From Pseudodonghicola xiamenensis DSM 18339 (lineage in GTDB: Bacteria; Pseudomonadota; Alphaproteobacteria; Rhodobacterales; Rhodobacteraceae), in contig NZ_AUBS01000027.1 in assembly GCF_000429365.1 (NCBI RefSeq), positions 1-58,162 of the forward strand: a DNA stretch of 58,162 nt. The letters run 5' to 3'. Under the pieces are notes generated by a model that was given only the letters and a program-made list of their open reading frames with translations, made no database searches and was not told the DNA's origin. The position numbers and the translations under genes are program-made. Within the stretch, counting starts at the first letter, position 1. Every line of letters starts with the position of its first letter. Below, one piece after another: positions 9,417 through 16,503 of this stretch.

Positions 9417-10143
9417 ACACCACATCATCGGAGGAACGCCGGTCGAGGTCCGCTGGAAGGCGATCAAGAACCTCCATGTCGGTGTCTATCCGCCTGACGG
9501 CCAAGTCAGAGTTGCCGCCCCGCTGAGCATCAGTCTCGATGCCGTCAAGCTGGCTGTCCTCACGAGAATGGATTGGGTTCGTCGCAAGCAAGCCCGTTTC
9601 CTCGCTCAGGAGCGCCAGACGCAACGGCAGTACGTCTCCGGCGAGACACACTTCGTTTTTGGCCGGCCTCTTCGACTGGATGTGATCCATTGGGACAAGA
9701 AGGTCCACCGGATCGAACTCATCGGCAGTGACCGGCTCCGCTATTCGGTGCCTGTAGACACAACGCCTGCAGTACGCAGGCGTTGGCTGGAGAATTGGTA
9801 CAAGGCTCGCCTGAGGGAGCACGTGGCTCCACGGCTCGAGCATTGGTCATCGCATTTAGGCGTTGCCACCGAAACCTGGGGCATCCGGCCCATGAAAACG
9901 AAATGGGGCAGCTGCAATCCGGACAAGAAAATCGTCTGGCTTAATCTCGAGCTCGCCAAGAAACCCGTTGGGGCGATTGAGTACGTACTGCTGCATGAGC
10001 TCGCCCACCTGATATCGCCGCGCCATGATGAGCGTTTCATCAAGGTCCTTGACGACAATATGCCGAAGTGGCGCAGCATACGCGACGAGCTCAATCAGTA
10101 TCCGCTTGCTGCGTGGGAAGATCTGCAGACTTTGGCTCGGTGA
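9403..10143 (+). CDS. YgjP-like (DUF45) zinc metallopeptidase in the hsd operon
   Basis: This is a 246-residue protein of the YgjP/DUF45 metallopeptidase family (gluzincin-like fold). The zinc site is HELAH (residues 198-202) with a third histidine at 208 (SPRH), preceded by the family signature 'TKWGSCNPDKK'. The N-terminal half (about 1-100) is a family-typical beta-rich segment. No signal peptide is seen, so it should act in the cytoplasm. It begins 14 bp inside hsdR, so it is co-translated with the restriction subunit. YgjP-like genes are often found beside type I restriction genes. A role in limiting or processing the enzyme is possible but not shown; ClpXP plays such a part for HsdR in E. 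coli. Confidence 0.88.
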   Translation: MVNTEHHIIGGTPVEVRWKAIKNLHVGVYPPDGQVRVAAPLSISLDAVKLAVLTRMDWVRRKQARFLAQERQTQRQYVSGETHFVFGRPLRLDVIHWDKKVHRIELIGSDRLRYSVPVDTTPAVRRRWLENWYKARLREHVAPRLEHWSSHLGVATETWGIRPMKTKWGSCNPDKKIVWLNLELAKKPVGAIEYVLLHELAHLISPRHDERFIKVLDDNMPKWRSIRDELNQYPLAAWEDLQTLAR

Positions 10144-10348
10144 CGTCGTCGCTCGGCCTGTCGGTTACGCGCGATTTTTCCAGGGCCTGCCGCCGCAGCT
10201 CCATTCCCCGTTCCACAAATCGCCGAACACGTTCCGGATCTGGTTCGACATCTCGTATCGAAGAGCGGTAGGCGATGGTGACCTGGATGGCGCCAACGAT
10301 GCATGCGCCGATACCAAACACGACGAAGATGATCTCGAATTCAGTCAC
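10091..10348 (-). CDS. Small one-helix membrane protein
   Basis: This is an 85-residue protein of unknown function. An N-terminal hydrophobic helix (about residues 4-27, 'FEIIFVVFGIGACIVGAIQV') is followed by a charged, probably helical tail and a disordered C-terminus, which suggests an inner-membrane anchor with a cytoplasmic tail. The GTG start at 10348 is supported by an AGGGAGG ribosome site seven bases upstream. It lies 40 bp after the AAA+ ATPase stop on the same strand, so it is the last gene of that operon. Its 3' end overlaps the facing metallopeptidase gene by 53 bp. I do not recognise a family. Confidence 0.7.
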   Translation of the reverse strand: MTEFEIIFVVFGIGACIVGAIQVTIAYRSSIRDVEPDPERVRRFVERGMELRRQALEKSRVTDRPSDDVTEPKSADLPTQQADTD

Positions 10349-10387
10349 GAAGCCGCCTCCCTGATGTGATGAGCGCGTGAAATCGGT

Positions 10388-11476
10388 TCAATGCAACGTG
10401 GGGTGACATTCGAGATCAGCTGCCCTTTGCAGCACCCGTGCCGCAGTTCTCAGACTCGGTTGGCTTGCCTGGCCGGCACGCTTGAAAGCTTCGACAGCGG
10501 CGTCCAGGGCCACGTCGCTGGTGCCCTGCCTGCGCCCTTCGCGCCAGATGAACATGACCAGTTCGTCAGTCGTTAACGCTCGTAGGGATATCGGTGGGCA
10601 TCTGCTCAAGAGCGGCTCGGGCAACGCGTGGTAGTTGTTGGATGTCAGGACCCAGATGACCCAGCTCATGTCGAACTTGACCTGATAGAATGGGCAACTC
10701 CAGCTTCTTGCGGTCAAGGGCTCCAACAGGGGTAGCAGCGCCTCCGACAGTCCGAATGCGCGGCCTGACATGGAGGTCGCAGTCCCAGACTTCTCGACCT
10801 CATCAACGACCATGACCGGATTGCCGACATGTTCCATAAGGATCGTGGAAATGAGACGCCCGGGGCCGGCGCTACCCCATCCACGCTGGGACCCGACGAC
10901 ACCGAATGAAGCATTTTCATTCGTTGCCTCGATGACGGTCGTGGGTACGGTCAAGAGGCGGCCAAGGCGCCGCGCCCAAAAGCTCTTGCCAATCCCGGGA
11001 GGGCCATCGAGCAGGATGGGCGGCAGGCGAAGACCTACGGAACCTTCTCTCACCGACCTGCGCATGGCCTTCCAGATCTGTTCGGTCGCGGGCCCCATCC
11101 AGGGCATTTCATCGTGAAGGGCCGCCGCGATTTCGTCCGCTTGGTGTTCGGTCTTCACCGTCGCAAGCCGAACGCCGCCTGCCAAGGCGGTCAATCGCTC
11201 CCGTTCATCCCTCTGCAAATGGCCCATCCCTGACGCTTCCTGGCGGCGTGCAATAAGCTTCTTGACGCGTTTCTGGATCCTGCTCTTCTCGAGATGGGTT
11301 ATCCTCACCTCATGCAGTTCCTGATTGTCGACTCCAAGCAGTTCGACTTCATGCGCCGGCTGGCCGACCGGGCCACTTCGCAATAGCCGTAGGTGCTTGA
11401 TGAAGCGCTTTTCGAGGTAGTCCGCGGTCTGCTCGACGGGAAAGATCTTGCACTGAATGAATGGGATCGTCGCCAT
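10388..11476 (-). CDS. Lon-like AAA+ ATPase without a protease domain
   Basis: This is a 362-residue AAA+ protein. The AAA module spans about residues 125-310, with Walker A GPPGIGKS (158-165), Walker B VMVVDEVEK (221-229), a sensor-1 asparagine near 280 and a candidate arginine finger at R292. The core follows the Lon pattern ('MPWMGPAT', 'GNPVMVVDEVEKSG', 'LLPLLEPL', 'LTSNNYHALPEPLLSRC'), but there is no Ser-Lys protease domain and no Lon N-domain. The N-terminal 120 residues are charged and probably helical. The ATG at 11476 lies one base after the IS66 tnpB stop, so translation is probably coupled to tnpB. The function is unknown: a transposition helper, a defence effector or a remodelling factor are all open. 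Confidence 0.82.
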   Translation of the reverse strand: MATIPFIQCKIFPVEQTADYLEKRFIKHLRLLRSGPVGQPAHEVELLGVDNQELHEVRITHLEKSRIQKRVKKLIARRQEASGMGHLQRDERERLTALAGGVRLATVKTEHQADEIAAALHDEMPWMGPATEQIWKAMRRSVREGSVGLRLPPILLDGPPGIGKSFWARRLGRLLTVPTTVIEATNENASFGVVGSQRGWGSAGPGRLISTILMEHVGNPVMVVDEVEKSGTATSMSGRAFGLSEALLPLLEPLTARSWSCPFYQVKFDMSWVIWVLTSNNYHALPEPLLSRCPPISLRALTTDELVMFIWREGRRQGTSDVALDAAVEAFKRAGQASQPSLRTAARVLQRAADLECHPTLH

Positions 11477-11477
11477 C

Positions 11478-11858
11478 TCACTCGACCTCCGCTCTTGTTT
11501 TGTTGAAAATGGATGGGTGGTGATAGGCGGCCGAAACGACGCGGCGCCAATCGATCCCTTCAAAGAGCGCTTCAAACTGTGCCTTCGTCAGGGTCATCGT
11601 CCCGTCGGAAAGTTTGGGCCAGACGAAGCCTGCGCCTTCGATACGCTTGTAGATCAGTACGAGGCCGGTGCCGTCCCACATCAGAACCTTGATCTTGTCA
11701 CGACCCTTCGAGCGGAACACGAAGAACGCACCGGAGAAGGGATCGAGTTCGAAATTGGTCATGACGTAATTGGCCAACCCATCCATCCCCTTCCGGAAGT
11801 CGACAGGGTGAGTTGCCAGATAGATACGATAGCTGCTGGACGGCGCGATCACTGACAC
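11478..11858 (-). CDS. tnpB: IS66-family accessory protein TnpB
   Basis: This is the second small protein of IS66 elements (126 residues; the family is usually about 115-118). It carries the family hallmarks 'HPVDFRKGMDGLA', 'DPFSGAFFVFR', 'KVLMWDGTGLVL' and 'FEALFEGIDWRR'. Its biochemical role is unclear, but IS66 elements of this type need tnpA and tnpB together with tnpC to move. The GTG start overlaps the tnpA stop by 10 bases, as is usual. The next gene on the strand is not tnpC but an AAA+ ATPase whose ATG follows the tnpB stop by one base. Confidence 0.92.
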   Translation of the reverse strand: MSVIAPSSSYRIYLATHPVDFRKGMDGLANYVMTNFELDPFSGAFFVFRSKGRDKIKVLMWDGTGLVLIYKRIEGAGFVWPKLSDGTMTLTKAQFEALFEGIDWRRVVSAAYHHPSIFNKTRAEVE

Positions 11859-12253
11859 TGCCCCGCAACACGGATCAGCTTCAGAAGGTCTGCTTCGTCG
11901 ATGGACAAAGGAAATTGTAGGCAGATCCCGCCCACGTACAGATGAGCAGAGTCGGCTGAGCCATTACCTGCAGTGGTCGTTTGGGGCGCCGCCGGCGCGA
12001 CAGCCGGTTCGACTGATATCTGCGCGAAGGCTGGCTCATCGACGGAGATCTTTTCGCCTCGCTCTCGCCGATCAGCGACCCACCACTTTCTCACCAGGCA
12101 TTCGTGGGCATCCAGCTCGGCGGCGACATCTCCAGGTGACATGCCATCTTCCCGAAGGCGCCTTGTCGCCTCGCGTTTGAGCTCGCTCGGCCAAATCCTT
12201 TTGCCCGACGGGGAGGTCCGGATCTTGAACCCCCAGACTTCACGTTCCGCCAT
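11849..12253 (-). CDS. tnpA: IS66-family accessory protein TnpA
   Basis: This is the small DNA-binding protein of IS66 elements (134 residues). A helix-turn-helix like that of IS3-type OrfA spans about residues 22-58 ('WPSELKREATRRL', 'MSPGDVAAELDAHECLVRKWW'). The C-terminal part holds the family-typical 'LYVGGICLQFPLSIDEADLLKLI'. A GGAGG ribosome site lies seven bases before the ATG. It is the first gene of the minus-strand operon tnpA-tnpB-AAA+-membrane protein and lies about 90 bp inside the recognisable IS66 terminus. Confidence 0.9.
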   Translation of the reverse strand: MAEREVWGFKIRTSPSGKRIWPSELKREATRRLREDGMSPGDVAAELDAHECLVRKWWVADRRERGEKISVDEPAFAQISVEPAVAPAAPQTTTAGNGSADSAHLYVGGICLQFPLSIDEADLLKLIRVAGQCQ

Positions 12254-12321
12254 AGTCGCCTCCGATCGTAGTTCGGACGCAGACTAGCGGACGAGAGGTG
12301 GTCAGGTTTAGAGGGCAATCA

Positions 12322-12343
12322 GGGGGTCAGATGCAACGCTTAC
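12322..12343 (-). repeat. IS66-type terminal sequence (GTAAGCG end)
   Basis: Read on the minus strand, the sequence from 12343 begins GTAAGCGTTGCATCTGACCCC. GTAAGCG is the usual outer end of IS66-family elements, and it lies in the right place, about 90 bp before tnpA. I found no matching GTAAGCG end downstream of the AAA+ or membrane-protein genes, so the other border of the element is undefined. Confidence 0.55.
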
Positions 12344-12877
12344 AAGCTGAGGTCGGGTGAGGTTTCCGCTGAGTTTACTCCTGCGGCCCCCTTCCAGTTC
12401 GAGCCTGTCAACTGATCAACCTGGACCGCCATGCGCATCGCATGGCGGTCAGGACCCATGTCGAGCCTTGCTATCAGAGTTCGTTGTCTTGTCTTTTCGC
12501 TGTGCCTTGCGGCTGGCCCGGGCGCCAACTCGACCGTCCGCCACCTTCGCATCGCTGCCTTTGCGGGCCAAGCGCAGCATTCGACAGTTTGGGCTCGAAC
12601 CGGACCTTAGCTGCGCCCTGTCTGAAGGGCTGCTTCGGGTGTCGGCGAGCGAAGCGGTGCCGATGGGAGGCAAAGCAATCCGCCCTTTGCCATCCAGAAA
12701 TCCTGTCGTCCCTTGCGCCTCGGTCTCCCTCGAAAGACCGTCCCACGCCATTGTCGCGCGCAGGGCCGGACTGACCGTTCTTCCGCAGCGTAATCTTGAT
12801 TTGCCACAACCGCCCTGCCCGACTAAACTCTGCCTCCGGGAGGACCGAACATTCACAGGCACCAGCATATCGACCGC
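12344..12877. other. Gene-free stretch between island and core
   Basis: About 530 bp with no gene I can support. Several overlapping frames are open in both directions, but none has a recognisable product or a good ribosome site. The stretch around 12570-12680 resembles the decayed, dispersed non-coding sequence seen between genes in this bacterial group; I cannot name it from sequence alone. A perfect 12-bp hairpin lies at 12424-12450, and a GGGAGGA ribosome-like site at 12838-12844 precedes the regulator gene. Confidence 0.5.
12424..12450. repeat. Perfect 12-bp inverted repeat with 3-base loop
   Basis: GACCGCCATGCG, the loop CAT and CGCATGGCGGTC form a perfect 12-bp stem. No T-run follows on either strand. 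It lies 81 bp outside the IS66 end, between the island and the core. It could be a scar of a lost element, a protein-binding palindrome or a transcription barrier. Confidence 0.55.
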
Positions 12878-13804
12878 GTGATCGAGGCGGCACAGTCGCG
12901 CTCAGCAGCGGCACGTTCGCCGCTGGCAGCCTCTTGGCGCCGGTCAATGGAGCGGCACGGGCTCGATCCCGCCGAAGCCCGCCCGGTCGAACGGCTGGAT
13001 CAGGTCGCGCTGGGTCAGCAGCGTGGCGCGCTGGAGGCGTTTTTGCGCATCGCCGAACCCAAGATCGACCAGTTGTTCGGCCTTGTCGGCGCCTCGGGCT
13101 GCGGCGTGGCGCTGACTGACGCCAACGGGCTGATCCTGAACCAGCGCTGCGCCGCCGCCGATGCGGCGGTATTTCAGGACTGGGGCCTCTGGGCCGGTGC
13201 CAACTGGAGCGAGGCCGCCGAGGGCACCAATGGCATCGGCACCTGCCTGACCGAACGCCGCCAGGTCACCATCCACAGGGACGAACATTTCTTTCTGCGC
13301 AACATCGGCATGAGCTGCATGGATGCGCCAATCTTCGGCCCCGACGGCGAGCTGATCGGTGCGCTCGACGTCTCGTCAGCGCGCGCCGACCAGACCGAAG
13401 GCTTCAACCGGCTGATTGCCGCCACCGTCGCCCAGACCGCCCGCGCCATCGAGGCCGAGGTGTTTCGCGCCCATTTCCCCAAGGCTCGCATCGTCGTCAC
13501 CGAAGCAGAGGAAAGCGATGCCTCCTTGCTGCTGGCAATCGATTCCCATGACATCGTGATCGGCGCCACCCGGGCCGCCCGCCGCGCCTTCGGGCTGGAG
13601 ACGAGCGGCGATCTGAAACCGCGCCCGGCCTCGGATCTCTTCGGGCGCGAAGACGGGCCGACCGGCTTTGAAAAGGCCGAACGCGCCGCTGTGCTGCGGG
13701 CGCTGACCCGGGCCGAGGGCAACGTGTCGAAAGCCGCCCGCGCGCTGGGAATCGGTCGCGCCACGCTCTACCGTCGAATGAAGCGGCTCGGCATCGGGGA
13801 ATAG
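12878..13804 (+). CDS. GAF-domain regulator with Fis-type helix-turn-helix (AcoR-like, no AAA domain)
   Basis: This is a transcriptional regulator resembling the ends of AcoR, the activator of acetoin/glycerol catabolism. A GAF sensory domain (about residues 60-185, with 'EGTNGIGTCLTE' and 'MSCMDAPIFGPDGELIGALD') is joined directly to a C-terminal Fis-type helix-turn-helix ('GNVSKAARALGIGRATLYRR', about 280-305). The central sigma-54-activating AAA domain is missing, so it probably does not act through sigma-54. It lies 134 bp upstream of an aldehyde dehydrogenase on the same strand, its likely target. The start is uncertain: GTG at 12878 has no ribosome site, while GGGAGGA at 12838 would suit a rare ATT at 12851. 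Confidence 0.85.
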   Translation: MIEAAQSRSAAARSPLAASWRRSMERHGLDPAEARPVERLDQVALGQQRGALEAFLRIAEPKIDQLFGLVGASGCGVALTDANGLILNQRCAAADAAVFQDWGLWAGANWSEAAEGTNGIGTCLTERRQVTIHRDEHFFLRNIGMSCMDAPIFGPDGELIGALDVSSARADQTEGFNRLIAATVAQTARAIEAEVFRAHFPKARIVVTEAEESDASLLLAIDSHDIVIGATRAARRAFGLETSGDLKPRPASDLFGREDGPTGFEKAERAAVLRALTRAEGNVSKAARALGIGRATLYRRMKRLGIGE

Positions 13805-13938
13805 CCCCACGCGACTGTCTCAGTTCTGAGACAGGACACCGCAACCGCCCTTTCCGGCCTGGCTGACAAACCCCGTCGCTCGCCCCAGTCTTTCCCTGAC
13901 GCCCGCATGGAGGATGTGGGCGCACAGGAGGACGATCA

Positions 13939-15459
13939 ATGAATGAGATGACCCAGGTGGAAGGCCGCTATGCCTCTCCCTTCAAGACCCGCTATGACAA
14001 CTTCATCGGAGGCACCTTCGTGGCCCCGGTCAACGGGCAGTATTTCGATAACATCACCCCGATCACCGGGGCCAAGGTGTGTGAAGTGGCCCGCTCCGAC
14101 GCCGCCGATATCGAGCTGGCGCTGGACGCCGCCCATGCCGCCAAGGAGGCCTGGGGCAAGACCTCGGCCGCTGAACGGTCGAACACCCTGCTGAAGATCG
14201 CCGATCGGATCGAGGAAAACCTCGAACTGATCGCCCAGGCAGAGACCTGGGACAACGGCAAGCCGATCCGCGAGACGATGGCCGCCGACATTCCCCTTGC
14301 TGTCGACCACTTCCGCTATTTCGCCGGCGTGCTGCGCAGTCAGGAAGGCACCATGTCGGAGATCGACGCCGACACCGTCGCCTATCACTTCCACGAACCC
14401 CTCGGCGTGGTCGGCCAGATCATTCCCTGGAACTTCTCGATCCTGATGGCGGCCTGGAAACTGGCCCCGGCACTGGCTGCCGGCAACTGCATCGTGCTGA
14501 AGCCCGCCGAACAGACCCCGGCGGCGATCATGGTGCTGATGGAATGCATCGCCGATCTGCTGCCGGCAGGCGTTCTGAACATCGTCAACGGCTATGGCGC
14601 CGAAGTCGGCGCGCCGCTGGCCCGCTCGCCCCGCATCGCCAAGATCGCCTTTACCGGCTCCACCGCGACCGGACGCAAGATCATGGAAGCGGCCACCGTG
14701 AACCTGATCCCGATCACGCTGGAACTGGGCGGCAAATCGCCGAACATCTTCTTCTCGGACGTGATGGCGCAGGATGATGCCTTCCTCGACAAGGCGGTCG
14801 AGGGCTTCGTTCTTTTCGCCTTCAACCAGGGCGAAGTGTGCACCTGCCCGTCGCGCGCTCTGATCCAGGAAGACATCTATGAAGAGTTCATCGCCCGCTG
14901 CATCGCCCGGGTGAAGGCGATCAAGCAAGGTGACCCGCGCGACATCGAAACCATGGTCGGCGCCCAGGCCAGCCAGGAACAGCAGGACAAGATCATGTCC
15001 TATCTGACCATCGGTGTCGAAGAAGGCGCCGAGGTGCTGGTCGGCGGTGACGCGGCGCGGTTCAATGGCGATATCGCGAACGGATTCTACATCCAACCGA
15101 CGATCCTGAAGGGCCACAACAAGATGCGCGTCTTCCAGGAAGAAATCTTCGGGCCAGTTGTCTCTGTCACCACCTTCAAGGACGAGGCCGAGGCGCTGGC
15201 GATCGCCAATGACACCATGTACGGGCTGGGCGCCGGGGTCTGGACCCGCGACGGCACCCGCGCCTATCGCTTCGGCCGCGAGATCGAGGCCGGTCGCGTC
15301 TGGGTGAACAACTATCACGCCTATCCGGCCCATGCGGCCTTCGGCGGCTACAAGCAGTCCGGCATCGGGCGCGAAACCCACAAGATGATGCTCGATCACT
15401 ACCAGCAGACCAAGAACATGCTGGTCAGCTACAACCCCAACAAGCTGGGGTTCTTCTGA
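13939..15459 (+). CDS. NAD-dependent aldehyde dehydrogenase (ExaC/AcoD-like)
   Basis: This is a cytoplasmic aldehyde dehydrogenase (506 residues, typical length) that oxidises an aldehyde to the acid with NAD. The conserved elements are the cofactor loop '[11 protein letters not shown]', the general base E262 in 'LELGGKSPN', and the catalytic cysteine C301 in '[11 protein letters not shown]'. This motif and the ending '[10 protein letters not shown]' are typical of the ExaC/AcoD group, which handles acetaldehyde or glycolaldehyde-like substrates in alcohol or acetoin catabolism. An AGGAGG site precedes the ATG. The upstream AcoR-like gene supports regulation by a small carbonyl or alcohol signal. 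A terminator follows the gene. Confidence 0.93.
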   Translation: MNEMTQVEGRYASPFKTRYDNFIGGTFVAPVNGQYFDNITPITGAKVCEVARSDAADIELALDAAHAAKEAWGKTSAAERSNTLLKIADRIEENLELIAQAETWDNGKPIRETMAADIPLAVDHFRYFAGVLRSQEGTMSEIDADTVAYHFHEPLGVVGQIIPWNFSILMAAWKLAPALAAGNCIVLKPAEQTPAAIMVLMECIADLLPAGVLNIVNGYGAEVGAPLARSPRIAKIAFTGSTATGRKIMEAATVNLIPITLELGGKSPNIFFSDVMAQDDAFLDKAVEGFVLFAFNQGEVCTCPSRALIQEDIYEEFIARCIARVKAIKQGDPRDIETMVGAQASQEQQDKIMSYLTIGVEEGAEVLVGGDAARFNGDIANGFYIQPTILKGHNKMRVFQEEIFGPVVSVTTFKDEAEALAIANDTMYGLGAGVWTRDGTRAYRFGREIEAGRVWVNNYHAYPAHAAFGGYKQSGIGRETHKMMLDHYQQTKNMLVSYNPNKLGFF

Positions 15460-15494
15460 GGCACGGAACCCCCTCCTGAAGTGCTTCGGAAATC

Positions 15495-15520
15495 AGGGGC
15501 GCGCCGCGATGCGCGCCCCT
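15495..15520. terminator. Hairpin between convergent genes
   Basis: AGGGGCGCG, a short loop and CGCGCCCCT form a perfect GC-rich stem followed by TTCTGCCTT on the + strand. It lies between the stop of the aldehyde dehydrogenase (+) and the stop of uspA (-), so it can serve both. Confidence 0.65.
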
Positions 15521-15531
15521 TCTGCCTTGCT

Positions 15532-15939
15532 TCAGCGCACCACATGCACCGCACAACGGGCATGGCGCACCACCTGCGCCGCGGTCGATCCCAGCAGCAA
15601 ATCCTGCACCCCCGGCCGGTGCGAAGCGATGATGATCAGATCGGGCTCATTGGTCTCGGCCCATTCCAGGATCGACCGCCCGGAATGCCCCTCGATCACA
15701 ACCCCCGTCGCATCGGGCAGCTTTGCCGCCATCGCATCCAATTCGTCCTGCAGCGCCTGACGCGCCGCGATCAGATAATCCGTCGGCATGTAGGAGATCG
15801 CATAGGAGGGCACATGCTCCATCACATGCAACAGCGTCACCTTGCCACCTGGCGTCCCCAAAAGCTCCGCCAATTTAAGCGGCGCGCTGATATCGCGCTC
15901 CGCGTCGAAGGCGATCGGAATTAGAATATTGTGATACAT
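15532..15939 (-). CDS. Universal stress protein, UspA family
   Basis: This is a single-domain Usp protein of 135 residues. The N-terminus 'MYHNILIPIAFD' and the C-terminal segment 'SHRPGVQDLLLGSTAAQVVRHA' match the ATP-binding Usp fold (the G-x2-G-x9-G(S/T) motif is slightly altered). Such proteins are dimeric, cytoplasmic and induced by stress or growth arrest; the exact role is not predictable. An AGGAGGG ribosome site precedes the ATG. It is convergent with the aldehyde dehydrogenase gene and appears to be a single-gene unit. Confidence 0.9.
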   Translation of the reverse strand: MYHNILIPIAFDAERDISAPLKLAELLGTPGGKVTLLHVMEHVPSYAISYMPTDYLIAARQALQDELDAMAAKLPDATGVVIEGHSGRSILEWAETNEPDLIIIASHRPGVQDLLLGSTAAQVVRHARCAVHVVR

Positions 15940-16145
15940 CGGGACCCTCCTCTTTCGATCCGTGCCACTGTGCCGCGACAGCCGGTGCCATGGCCTTGAT
16001 CCATATCAGCCCGGCGTGATCACGAGACGGGATCACAGAGCCAGGCCACCGAGGCACAGCTTATCCCGCGCCCCCCAAAAGGGAATGACTTTTTCAAGCC
16101 CCACCCCGGCAGGGCGTCTTGCGTCACCTCCCCCACCCCGCACCC

Positions 16146-16466
16146 CTATCCGAACGTCGCCGCGACCTCGTACATCACCGGCTCAAAACTCTTGCACAGG
16201 TCGTTGATCGCCCGGTTGCGCTGCCGCATCTCCGGTGTGCGCAACATCGCCTGGAAATCCTCTCGCCGCGCCCATTGGGAATAATTGGCAATCCGGGTCT
16301 GCGCATCGTTCACATGCAACCCCGCCGCGATAAACCCGGGCTGTTTCGAGATGAACTCAGCATAGGCCTCGGTCAGCGCCTCCAGCAGATCCTGGCAGGT
16401 GCCCGGGGTGGTCTCGAAGGTGGTCAAAACGGTCTGCAGACCGGTCTCCGTGGCAATCGTCGGCAT
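16146..16466 (-). CDS. Antibiotic biosynthesis monooxygenase (ABM)-domain protein
   Basis: This is a 106-residue protein of the ABM dimeric alpha-beta barrel fold ('LQTVLTTFETTPGTCQDLLEALTEA', 'QPGFIAAGLHVN', 'YSQWARREDFQAML'). Members oxidise quinol-type compounds without a cofactor or degrade haem-like molecules; the substrate here is unknown. The ATG at 16466 is preferred over an upstream start because it follows a strong AGGAGGAGG site. It lies just downstream of the parA-like gene on the same strand (38 bp), so the two are probably co-transcribed. An N-terminal extension in the same open frame has no ribosome site. Confidence 0.85.
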   Translation of the reverse strand: MPTIATETGLQTVLTTFETTPGTCQDLLEALTEAYAEFISKQPGFIAAGLHVNDAQTRIANYSQWARREDFQAMLRTPEMRQRNRAINDLCKSFEPVMYEVAATFG

Positions 16467-16503
16467 CGGCTCCTCCTCCTGATGCGGGATTGCTTTCAGA
16501 GTA

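Noticed and set aside
10388..11476. IS21-type IstB helper ATPase
   Set aside because: The core follows Lon (GNPVMVVDEVEKSG, LLPLLEPL) and no IstA-like integrase-fold transposase is nearby.
12357..12881. Overlapping frames of 110-174 codons in the gap after the island
   Set aside because: No family resemblance, low-complexity arginine/serine/proline-rich translations and no ribosome sites. The region looks non-coding.
13936..15399. Long open frame (487 codons) antisense to the aldehyde dehydrogenase
   Set aside because: It is a mirror of a well-conserved gene in GC-rich DNA, has no family match and no ribosome site. Similar mirrors lie opposite ettA, lysK, pyk and others.
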